A stretch of 25,619 nucleotides of DNA from Lachnospiraceae bacterium UBA7182 (GTDB taxonomy: Bacteria; Bacillota; Clostridia; Lachnospirales; Lachnospiraceae), in contig DKVI01000017.1 of assembly GCA_002491115.1 (NCBI GenBank), positions 933 through 26,551 of the forward strand. The letters run 5' to 3'. Shown here one piece after another: positions 14,155-21,066 of this stretch. Positions within the stretch are counted from its first letter, which is position 1; the number at the start of each line of letters is the position of its first letter. The notes under the pieces are model-generated. The model ran no database searches. It had not been told where the DNA came from and was given only the letters and a program-made list of their open reading frames with translations. Position numbers and translations under genes: made by a program.

Positions 14155-15087
14155 TCATCCTAAGATCGTGCCTTCTTTTACCGGAAATCCTCTGAGGAAC
14201 GCGCCTGTCTCCATCCGCCTGCGCCCTTCCAGCTGCAGTTCTCTGACGGCCAGAACGCCGTCCCCTGTCTGCACGGTCAGTAAATCTTTTGTCACAGTCA
14301 GTATCTCACCACAGACTCCTTTTGATGCACCGGACGGGCATACTTCACAATCCCATATTTTCAGACTCTTTTTATAAAGGCCCGTATAAGCGCTGGGCCA
14401 TGGATTTAAGCCCCGCACCAGGCGCTCAATGGACGCCGCGTCTTTTGTCCAGTCAATTTTACCCATCTCCCTGGTCAGCATGGACGCATAAGCAGTGGGA
14501 GATTCTCCCTGTTTCTCGGGGCGCAGAGTTCCCGCTTCCAGTCCCGCCAGCGTCTCAACGCAAAGCTTTGCGCCTGCCTGGCTTAACTTATCGAACAGAC
14601 TGCCGCCTGTCTCCTTTGGATCCAGGGGAACAACCGTCTTAAGAAGCATATCCCCGGTATCCAGACCTTCGTCCATCTGCATGGCCGTCACGCCGGACTC
14701 TTTTTCACCGTCTATGACTGCCCACTGAATCGGAGCCGCCCCACGGTATTTAGGAAGCAGCGAAGCATGAATATTAATACAGCCGTATTTTTTCATAGTC
14801 AAAATCTTTTTGGGAAGCAGCTGCCCAAAGGCCACCACCACAATCACGTCCGCATTGATGCTTTCCAGGTACTGCACAGCCGCGTCCTCTCTGATCTTCG
14901 GCGGCTGATAGACAGGAAGCCCGTGTGCCATGGCCGCTTCCGCCACCGGCGAATGCAGCCTGGAATGTCCTCTTCCCCCCCGCTTGTCCGGCTGGGTCAC
15001 CACAAGCGTGATTGTATGCCCTGCCTGCATCAGCGCTTCTAATGTTCCTGCCGCGAAATCCGGCGTACCCATGAATATGACATTCAT
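14155..15087 (-). CDS. fmt: methionyl-tRNA formyltransferase
   Basis: Formylates initiator Met-tRNA using 10-formyltetrahydrofolate, the step that marks translation starts in bacteria. The 310-aa protein has M-G-T-P-D-F-A near the N-terminus. The catalytic region N-I-H-A-S-L-L-P-K-Y-R-G-A-A-P is at 105-119 (N105, H107), with D143 in G-L-D-T-G-D. A C-terminal OB-fold tRNA-binding domain follows from about 205. It follows def by six bases. Together they form the formylation/deformylation pair. Confidence 0.98.
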   Translation of the reverse strand: MNVIFMGTPDFAAGTLEALMQAGHTITLVVTQPDKRGGRGHSRLHSPVAEAAMAHGLPVYQPPKIREDAAVQYLESINADVIVVVAFGQLLPKKILTMKKYGCINIHASLLPKYRGAAPIQWAVIDGEKESGVTAMQMDEGLDTGDMLLKTVVPLDPKETGGSLFDKLSQAGAKLCVETLAGLEAGTLRPEKQGESPTAYASMLTREMGKIDWTKDAASIERLVRGLNPWPSAYTGLYKKSLKIWDCEVCPSGASKGVCGEILTVTKDLLTVQTGDGVLAVRELQLEGRRRMETGAFLRGFPVKEGTILG

Positions 15088-15093
15088 ATACGA

Positions 15094-15570
15094 TTATTCC
15101 TCCTCGTCATCATAGACTACGTCATGCAGTTCTCCTTCTACCAGGTCCACATAGAGTTTGCCTTCCAGATGGTCACACTCATGAATGATGGCACGAGCCA
15201 GAAGTTCCGTTCCTTCCGCCTCGTACTGCTGCCCGTCCTCATCCATATAGCGGACGACCACTTCATTGGGCCTTGTAACCTGTCCGGCTTTGTTAGGCAC
15301 GCTTAAGCATCCCTCATCATCCGTCTGGGTACCTGCCGTACGCACAATCCTGGGATTGATCATAACCAGAGGCCCGTCCCCTACATCAACCACCACAACC
15401 CTTTTCAATACGCCCACCTGCACAGCTGCCAGTCCCACACCGTTGGCTTCATACATGGTTTCCAGCATATCATCAATCAGTTGGTGGATTTTGGGCGTCA
15501 CTTCTTTTACCTCTTTGCTTATCTTGCGAAGGATCGGATCTCCTTCCAGTCTTATGTTACGAATTGCCAT
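15094..15570 (-). CDS. def: peptide deformylase
   Basis: Metal-dependent hydrolase removing the N-formyl group from nascent proteins at the ribosome exit. The 158 aa carry all three motifs: G-V-G-L-A-A-V-Q (44-51), E-G-C-L-S (86-90) and H-E-C-D-H (130-134), supplying the Cys and two His metal ligands and the catalytic Glu. The acidic C-terminal tail (D-D-E-E-E) is short. Valine stands where motif 1 often has proline (A-A-P-Q), a known Firmicutes variation. It lies 15 bases after priA and 6 before fmt. Confidence 0.98.
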   Translation of the reverse strand: MAIRNIRLEGDPILRKISKEVKEVTPKIHQLIDDMLETMYEANGVGLAAVQVGVLKRVVVVDVGDGPLVMINPRIVRTAGTQTDDEGCLSVPNKAGQVTRPNEVVVRYMDEDGQQYEAEGTELLARAIIHECDHLEGKLYVDLVEGELHDVVYDDEEE

Positions 15571-15585
15571 CTCTAAATTGCCTCC

Positions 15586-17817
15586 TTAAAATGCATTCAA
15601 TGGGTTAAAATCGAACTGCACAGTCACTTTCTGCCATACGGGGTCTTTTTCCATCATATTTTCCAGTTTTTCTTTCAGTTCTGTCAACACATCGGATTGC
15701 TTATGTTTCAGATAAATCACCTTGCGGTATATGTCTTTTTTCTTCGTCAGCATGGCGTCGGCAGGACCTACCATGGTTACGCCTTCTGTCTTCAGAGACA
15801 GAATATACGCCCCCAGTGACCGGGTCTGTTTTCCTAACAGTTCCTCCTGAGGGCAGGACAGATAGATGCCTAACATAACGTAGGCCGGCGGATATTCCAT
15901 CAGATTCCGGTAAAGTATCTCCTGGCTGTAAAATCTCTCATAATCCTGCCCTGCCGCAGTCCGTATGCTGTAATGATCCGGCATATAAGTCTGGATCACT
16001 GCTTCTCCCGCAGTCTCCCCTCTTCCGGCTCTGCCCACTGCCTGGGTCAGAATCTGAAACGTCCGCTCGGCGGCACGGTAGTCGTTGGCATATAAAGAAA
16101 TATCCGCCGCCAGCACACCCACCAGGGTCACGTTGGGAAAATCATGTCCTTTGACGATCATCTGCGTCCCCACCAGCACGTCCGCTTCTCCTCTGCCAAA
16201 AGCCGTAAGGATTCGTTCATAGCTGTCTTTTGTCCGGGTCGTGTCATAATCCATCCGAAGCACCTTTGCCTGTGGAAACAGTTTGCTTACTTCTTTCTCA
16301 ATCTGCTGGGTGCCCGCCCGAAACCCTGAGATATAACGGGAATTGCAGGACGGGCAGGTACCCGGCATGGGAATCTCATAGCCGCAGTAATGGCATTTCA
16401 GCCTGCCGTCATTATGAAGAGACAAAGTCACGTCACAATGGGGACATCGGATAGCCTCCCCGCAGGAACGGCAGGATACAAATCCTGAAAGTCCTCTGCG
16501 GTTTAAAAACAGCATGATCTGCTGCCGGCTTTTAAGCCGCTCGTTCATGGCCTGCTGCAGTTTTCTGCTGAATATGCTCCGGTTACCCTCTTTTAATTCC
16601 GCGCGCAGATCAACGATACTGACATCCGGCATCACGGCATTCCCGGTCCGTCCGGTCAGCCGGTAAAAACCGTAGGTTCCCGTCTGTGCCAGATAATAGC
16701 TTTCCAAAGAAGGAGTCGCGCTTCCAAGAATCACCGCCGCACCGCACATCTTCGCCCGGAAAACAGCCGCGTCCCTGGCATGATACCGCGGTACATTCTC
16801 GCTTTTGTAAGAGCTTTCATGCTCTTCATCCAGAATAATGATCCCCAACCGGGAAAACGGTATAAAGAGAGCCGACCTGGGGCCAATGATCACATCGAGC
16901 TTTCCCTCTCTGGCTCTGACATACTGGTCATATCGTTCCCCGTCCGACAGACGGGAATGCATAACGGACACCCGGTTCCCGAAGCGTTCATGAAAGCGCA
17001 TGACTGTCTGAACCGTCAGAGCGATCTCAGGAATCAGGACGATCGCCTGCTTCCCGTCCGCAATCACCCGGGCAATCAGTTCCATATAGACTTCTGTCTT
17101 GCCGCTTCCGGTCACTCCGTGCAGCAGGTATGTCTTACGGATGCCTTCGGCGTATTCCGCCCAGATCCCTTCCACTGCCTGTATCTGTTCCTGATTCAAA
17201 AGGACAGACCGCTCTTTTTTCTCAAAATGCCCCTCAAACGGATTTCTGTAAATTGTCTTTTCTTCTGTGCGGATCATTCCGTCTTCTTCAAACCGTTTCA
17301 TTACAGAAGGCGTAATCTTAAGCTTTTCTTTCAGCGTTTTATAATCCAGCACCTTATGGTCCAGAAGCGCGGATAAAAGCCTGGCCTTTGCACGGTAATT
17401 TTTCTTTAAATATTCATCCAGCAGCTTTTTTCCTTCTTCTTCCTCAAGCAGAAGGACTGCCTGGCGATCTACGACCTGGCGTGTCTTCTGTTTGACCGGA
17501 AGCACGGTTTTCAGTGCCTGGTTCATGGTGGAACCGCAGGTCTTACGCATCCATGCCGCCAGCGCGATCAGCTGGGATTCCGCCTGCACGCTGCCTGTTA
17601 CGATTCCTGTTACCTCTTTCATTTTCTCCGGCGGGTAATCTGCCGTATCTGAAAATCCGACCACATACCCTTTCATCGGACGGTTGCCCATGCCAAAGGG
17701 AATATTTACCTGCATCCCCGTCTGAAGCCGGTCTTTTAAGCTTTCAGGTACTTTATACTGAAATATCTTATCCAGCTTTCCGCTGGAAATATCCACGATG
17801 ACATTGACAAATCTCAT
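15586..17817 (-). CDS. priA: primosomal protein N' (replication restart helicase)
   Basis: PriA binds stalled or recombined forks and reloads the replicative helicase. The 743-aa protein has an N-terminal DNA-binding part (1-200), Walker A G-V-T-G-S-G-K-T (234-241) and the D-E-E-H box (330-333). A two-zinc insertion of eight cysteines follows (449, 452, 458, 461, 475, 478, 488, 491). The helicase C-domain contains G-T-Q-M-I-V-K-G-H and Q-A-V-G-R-A-G-R-G. All motifs are intact and length is normal. It starts six bases after murE. The priA-def-fmt order is conserved in Firmicutes. Confidence 0.98.
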   Translation of the reverse strand: MRFVNVIVDISSGKLDKIFQYKVPESLKDRLQTGMQVNIPFGMGNRPMKGYVVGFSDTADYPPEKMKEVTGIVTGSVQAESQLIALAAWMRKTCGSTMNQALKTVLPVKQKTRQVVDRQAVLLLEEEEGKKLLDEYLKKNYRAKARLLSALLDHKVLDYKTLKEKLKITPSVMKRFEEDGMIRTEEKTIYRNPFEGHFEKKERSVLLNQEQIQAVEGIWAEYAEGIRKTYLLHGVTGSGKTEVYMELIARVIADGKQAIVLIPEIALTVQTVMRFHERFGNRVSVMHSRLSDGERYDQYVRAREGKLDVIIGPRSALFIPFSRLGIIILDEEHESSYKSENVPRYHARDAAVFRAKMCGAAVILGSATPSLESYYLAQTGTYGFYRLTGRTGNAVMPDVSIVDLRAELKEGNRSIFSRKLQQAMNERLKSRQQIMLFLNRRGLSGFVSCRSCGEAIRCPHCDVTLSLHNDGRLKCHYCGYEIPMPGTCPSCNSRYISGFRAGTQQIEKEVSKLFPQAKVLRMDYDTTRTKDSYERILTAFGRGEADVLVGTQMIVKGHDFPNVTLVGVLAADISLYANDYRAAERTFQILTQAVGRAGRGETAGEAVIQTYMPDHYSIRTAAGQDYERFYSQEILYRNLMEYPPAYVMLGIYLSCPQEELLGKQTRSLGAYILSLKTEGVTMVGPADAMLTKKKDIYRKVIYLKHKQSDVLTELKEKLENMMEKDPVWQKVTVQFDFNPLNAF

Positions 17818-17823
17818 CTGTTC

Positions 17824-19284
17824 TCAGCCTTCTTCCAAGATCTCCTGTATCAGAACTCTTTCATCCATGGGATACTTTTTCCCTTTGATCTCCTGATAAT
17901 CTTCATGTCCTTTTCCCGCCAGAACAATCACGTCGCCTTTCTGTCCGTGGCGGATGGCGTAGCGGATCGCTTCTTTACGGTCACAGATCTCCACATACTT
18001 TCCGTTTGTCCTGCCAATCCCCGTCTTAATATCGTCAATGATCGCCTGGGGCTCCTCAAATCTGGGGTTATCCGACGTAATAATCGTCAGATCTGCCAGA
18101 CGGCCGGACACTTCTCCCATCTCATACCGGCGCAGTTTGGAACGGTTGCCCCCGCAGCCGAATACACATACAAGCCGCTCGGGATGATATTCCTTTAACG
18201 TATTTAAAAGGCTTTCCAGGCTCATGGCGTTGTGGGCATAATCGATCATCAGCGTGAAATCGTCGGATACTTTGATCATCTCTATGCGCCCCCTGGTTTT
18301 GACTGTTTTCAGTGCTTCTTTTAAATCATCCTCCGATACTTCAAAATGTCTGCACACGGCGATGGCCGTCAGAGAGTTATAGACGCTGAACACGCCCGGC
18401 ACGTCAATTTCCGCATCCATGGAAATTTTCCCGGACACATGATATTTAACGCCCAGATATCCGGGTCTTCGGATCAGCTCCATATGGGAGGCGCGGTAAT
18501 CCGCCTTTTCGGAAAAACCGATGGTTTCCAGTCTGCATGTATGTCCTGAGAGAACCGTGTCAAAATGCTCGTCGTCCGCATTGGCAATACCCAGCTTACA
18601 CTGCCGGAACAGCAGGCTTTTGCAGGACGCGTACTCCTCAAAACTGGCGTGTTCATTCGGCCCTATATGATCCGGGGCAAGATTCGTAAAGATGCCGATT
18701 TCAAAAGGAATACCTGCCGTCCTGTGCATCATAAGCCCCTGCGAAGATACTTCCATCACGCAGATCTGGCAGCCTGCCTCCACCATCCAGGAGAAATACT
18801 CCTGAATCAGATAGGATTCGGGTGTAGTATTATCGGCAGGAATATGTCTGTCCCCGATGATTGTCTCGATCGTCCCAATCAGGCCGACTTTATAACCTGC
18901 ATGCTCCAGGATGCCTTTGATCATAAACGTGGTGGTCGTCTTGCCTTTGGTACCGGTAATGCCGATCACTTTCATCTTTTCTGCCGGATGGTCAAAATAA
19001 GCGGCCGAGATCAAAGACAGCGCCTGACGCGTATCAGGCACCAGTATAAGCGTCACCTGCGGCGGCACTTTGACCTTTTTCTGTGCCACGATGACTTTGG
19101 CTCCTTTTGCCGCGATCTCATCCACATGCTCATGGCTGTCATAAACCGCCCCTTTGATGCAGACGAACATGCAGTCCCTGGTAACCTTTCTGGAATCATA
19201 AACAAGGTCGGTGATCCCGCCTTCCGTCGTTCCGTTCATAACCTCATATTTCAGATCTTTCAGCAACTTTATAATTAATTTCAT
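17824..19284 (-). CDS. murE: MurE-type UDP-MurNAc-dipeptide ligase
   Basis: ATP-dependent Mur ligase that should add the third stem-peptide residue (meso-diaminopimelate) to UDP-MurNAc-L-Ala-D-Glu in the cytoplasm. The 486-aa protein has the P-loop G-T-K-G-K-T-T-T (111-118), a likely carbamylated K222 and D-N-P-R at 405-408; the arginine of that motif is the usual mark of diaminopimelate specificity. The central motif is unusual: N-L-A-P-D-H-I-G-P-N-E-H (201-212) where typical MurE has D-H-[LI]-D-[YF]-H-G. Paralogues of this kind exist in Clostridia, so a second murE may lie elsewhere. The ATG at 19284, six bases after AGGAGG, is preferred over an upstream in-frame TTG at 19290. It heads the operon. 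Confidence 0.88.
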   Translation of the reverse strand: MKLIIKLLKDLKYEVMNGTTEGGITDLVYDSRKVTRDCMFVCIKGAVYDSHEHVDEIAAKGAKVIVAQKKVKVPPQVTLILVPDTRQALSLISAAYFDHPAEKMKVIGITGTKGKTTTTFMIKGILEHAGYKVGLIGTIETIIGDRHIPADNTTPESYLIQEYFSWMVEAGCQICVMEVSSQGLMMHRTAGIPFEIGIFTNLAPDHIGPNEHASFEEYASCKSLLFRQCKLGIANADDEHFDTVLSGHTCRLETIGFSEKADYRASHMELIRRPGYLGVKYHVSGKISMDAEIDVPGVFSVYNSLTAIAVCRHFEVSEDDLKEALKTVKTRGRIEMIKVSDDFTLMIDYAHNAMSLESLLNTLKEYHPERLVCVFGCGGNRSKLRRYEMGEVSGRLADLTIITSDNPRFEEPQAIIDDIKTGIGRTNGKYVEICDRKEAIRYAIRHGQKGDVIVLAGKGHEDYQEIKGKKYPMDERVLIQEILEEG

Positions 19285-19332
19285 AAACAACCTCCTGTTT
19301 GAAGTTCCGCTGACAGAACCACGATTCTATCC

Positions 19333-19361
19333 AGTATAGCATATTTGTGCGGCTCTTGCAA
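19333..19361 (-). promoter_or_regulatory. murE operon promoter
   Basis: On the minus strand TTGCAA (19361-19356), 17 bases, then TATACT (19338-19333). The start point should be near 19326, about 42 bases before the murE ATG. The -35 hexamer is self-complementary and is also the -35 of the divergent arcC promoter. It likely drives the whole murE-to-thiN run. Confidence 0.8.
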
Positions 19362-19384
19362 TTTCCCCTTTCTACTACTATAAT
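19356..19384 (+). promoter_or_regulatory. arcC promoter
   Basis: On the plus strand TTGCAA (19356-19361), 17 bases, then a perfect TATAAT (19379-19384). Transcription should begin near 19391, leaving a leader of about 65 bases that contains a GC-rich hairpin. The -35 box is the same six base pairs used by the murE promoter. Confidence 0.8.
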
Positions 19385-19409
19385 ATTAAAATAATCAAAA
19401 AATACTACA

Positions 19410-19439
19410 CCGGGGGCAAATATCCGCATCCGCCCCCGG
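19410..19439 (+). promoter_or_regulatory. GC-rich hairpin in the arcC leader
   Basis: CCGGGGGC (19410-19417) pairs perfectly with GCCCCCGG (19432-19439) around a 14-base loop. It ends about 10 bases before the GAGGA ribosome binding site of arcC. No T run follows, so it is not a plain terminator. It could stabilise the mRNA 5' end or modulate translation. Confidence 0.6.
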
Positions 19440-19457
19440 CAGAATCGAGGAATATGC

Positions 19458-20387
19458 ATGAACAAGAAAAAAATCGTCGTCGCTCTTGGACATAAAGCGC
19501 TGGGAACTACGTTTCCCGAGCAGCAGACAGCCGTCAAATCCGCCGCCAAAGCGGTCGCGGATCTGGTGGAAGCAGGCTGTCAGGTCGTTATCTCCCACAG
19601 CAATGCGCCTCAGGTTGGCATGATCCATACCGCCATGAACGAATTCGGCAAACAGCACCCTGACTATACATTCGCGCCTATGTCTGTCTGTTCGGCCATG
19701 AGTCAGGGATATATCGGATATGACCTTCAAAACGCCATACGGGAAGAACTGCTTGGACGCGGTCTTTGTCAGCCTGTCACGACCATCCTGACCCAGGTCA
19801 TCGTCAATCCCTATGATGATTCTTTTTATAAACCGGTAAAAGTCATCGGACGGGTAATGACAAAAGAGGAAGCGGAAGCAGAAGAAAAGAAAGGCAACTA
19901 TGTAACGCAGACAGACGGCGGCTACCGCCGCATCGTTTCCGCGCCAAAACCGGAAGACATTGTAGAGATCGACGCGATCCGCATTCTGTCGGACGCGGGA
20001 CAGGTCGTCATCGCCTGCGGCGGCGGCGGGATTCCCGTCCTGAAACAGGGTAAACGCTTAAAAGGCGCCAGCGCCGTCATCGAGAAGGATCTGGCCAGCG
20101 GCAAACTGGCGGAGCTTCTGGACGCGGATATGCTCCTGCTTCTGACCGGAGAAGAAAAGCTGTATCTGAACTACGGAAAAGAAGACTGCCGGCCTCTGGA
20201 TACCATCAGCGTGGATAAGGCGCGCGCTTATATTGCGGAAGGACAGTTCGACGAAACTTCCGTACTTCCCAAAGTAGTCGCGGCCGTCTCTTTTGTATCG
20301 GGAAAAGCCGGACGGGTAACCGTCATCGCGGACCTGGACGACGCCAGAGAAGCGCTTCAGGAAAAAGCAGGAACCGTTATCAAATAA
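19458..20387 (+). CDS. arcC: carbamate kinase
   Basis: Amino-acid-kinase-family enzyme that makes ATP from carbamoyl phosphate, normally the last step of arginine deiminase or related fermentation; it can also run in reverse. The 309 aa include an N-terminal V-V-A-L-G (residues 7-11), a S-H-S-N-A-P-Q-V-G substrate loop, a lysine-rich K-P-V-K-V-I-G region, C-G-G-G-G-I-P-V and S-V-L-P-K-V-V-A-A. GAGGA six bases before the ATG supports the start. No arginine deiminase, ornithine carbamoyltransferase or agmatine genes are nearby, so the carbamoyl-phosphate source is not shown. It is the only plus-strand gene of the central region and converges on yigZ with 13 bases between stops. Confidence 0.96.
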   Translation: MNKKKIVVALGHKALGTTFPEQQTAVKSAAKAVADLVEAGCQVVISHSNAPQVGMIHTAMNEFGKQHPDYTFAPMSVCSAMSQGYIGYDLQNAIREELLGRGLCQPVTTILTQVIVNPYDDSFYKPVKVIGRVMTKEEAEAEEKKGNYVTQTDGGYRRIVSAPKPEDIVEIDAIRILSDAGQVVIACGGGGIPVLKQGKRLKGASAVIEKDLASGKLAELLDADMLLLLTGEEKLYLNYGKEDCRPLDTISVDKARAYIAEGQFDETSVLPKVVAAVSFVSGKAGRVTVIADLDDAREALQEKAGTVIK

Positions 20388-20400
20388 TGGTTCTGTACTT
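20371..20400 (+). terminator. possible arcC terminator overlapping its stop
   Basis: GAACCGTTA (20371-20379) pairs with TAATGGTTC (20385-20393), with one G-U, around TCAAA. The stem contains the arcC stop codon, and TGTACTTTTAAAA follows. The T run is short and interrupted, so efficiency is uncertain. It would also limit collision with yigZ transcription. Confidence 0.4.
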
Positions 20401-21051
20401 TTAAAAACAAATGTACGCCCCGTCTATGACGGCATAGTACAGGCTGTCCTTTTCCTCCACCGCCGCCTGGCCGCTGGTAGCTTCGGTCACCGCTTTTATG
20501 ATCTCCTGCACCCGGGCGGCGGGAACGAGGACGGTAAACCGCACCTGGTCCGTATACTCGGCATCCATCATGGGAATTTCTTTTGAGCCGAACAGGTAGT
20601 TAAGCTTTCCGATTCCGTTATAATCTGTCCCGACAATCAGACGCGTCCCCCAATATTTGGTAATCATGCGGCTGTTTTTCAGGCCTTCCTGGACGGCCGA
20701 AGAATACGCCCGCACCAGGCCGCCGGTTCCAAGAAGCGTGCCTCCGAAATATCGGGTAACTACGACTGCCGTATTGGTAAGGCCTGTTTTGGACAGCACG
20801 TCCAGCATAGGGCGGCCCGCAGTCAAGGAAGGCTCCCCGTCGTCGCTGCAGCGCATGGTTTCCTGACGCTCACCTAAAATATAAGCAAAACAGTTGTGTC
20901 TGGCGTCCCAGTATTTTTTCTTCATCTCTTCGATAAAAGCCAGGGCCTCTTCCTCCGTCTCTGCCGGACGGACAGTCGCGATAAATCTGGATTTTTTCTC
21001 TGTAATTTCACCGACGCCGCCTTCATAGACGGTCTTGTATTGTTCTGTCAT
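20401..21051 (-). CDS. yigZ: YigZ/IMPACT family protein
   Basis: The 216-aa protein belongs to the YigZ/IMPACT family. It has an N-terminal domain with the signature S-D-D-G-E-P-S-L-T-A-G-R-P (69-81) and Y-F-G-G-T-L-L-G-T-G-G-L-V-R-A-Y (101-116), then a C-terminal ferredoxin-like domain of about 75 residues. Eukaryotic IMPACT tunes translation through GCN2; the bacterial role is not settled, though structural work suggests nucleic-acid binding. It is the last gene of the gltX operon, 15 bases after the helicase. Confidence 0.92.
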   Translation of the reverse strand: MTEQYKTVYEGGVGEITEKKSRFIATVRPAETEEEALAFIEEMKKKYWDARHNCFAYILGERQETMRCSDDGEPSLTAGRPMLDVLSKTGLTNTAVVVTRYFGGTLLGTGGLVRAYSSAVQEGLKNSRMITKYWGTRLIVGTDYNGIGKLNYLFGSKEIPMMDAEYTDQVRFTVLVPAARVQEIIKAVTEATSGQAAVEEKDSLYYAVIDGAYICF

Positions 21052-21066
21052 AGTCTCTCCTGTTTT

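Noticed and set aside
16780..17376. 198-codon plus-strand open frame opposite priA
   Set aside because: Antisense to intact PriA helicase motifs; no independent start signals.
18565..19278. 237-codon plus-strand open frame opposite murE
   Set aside because: Fully antisense to MurE, with the His/Arg-rich composition expected of a shadow frame.
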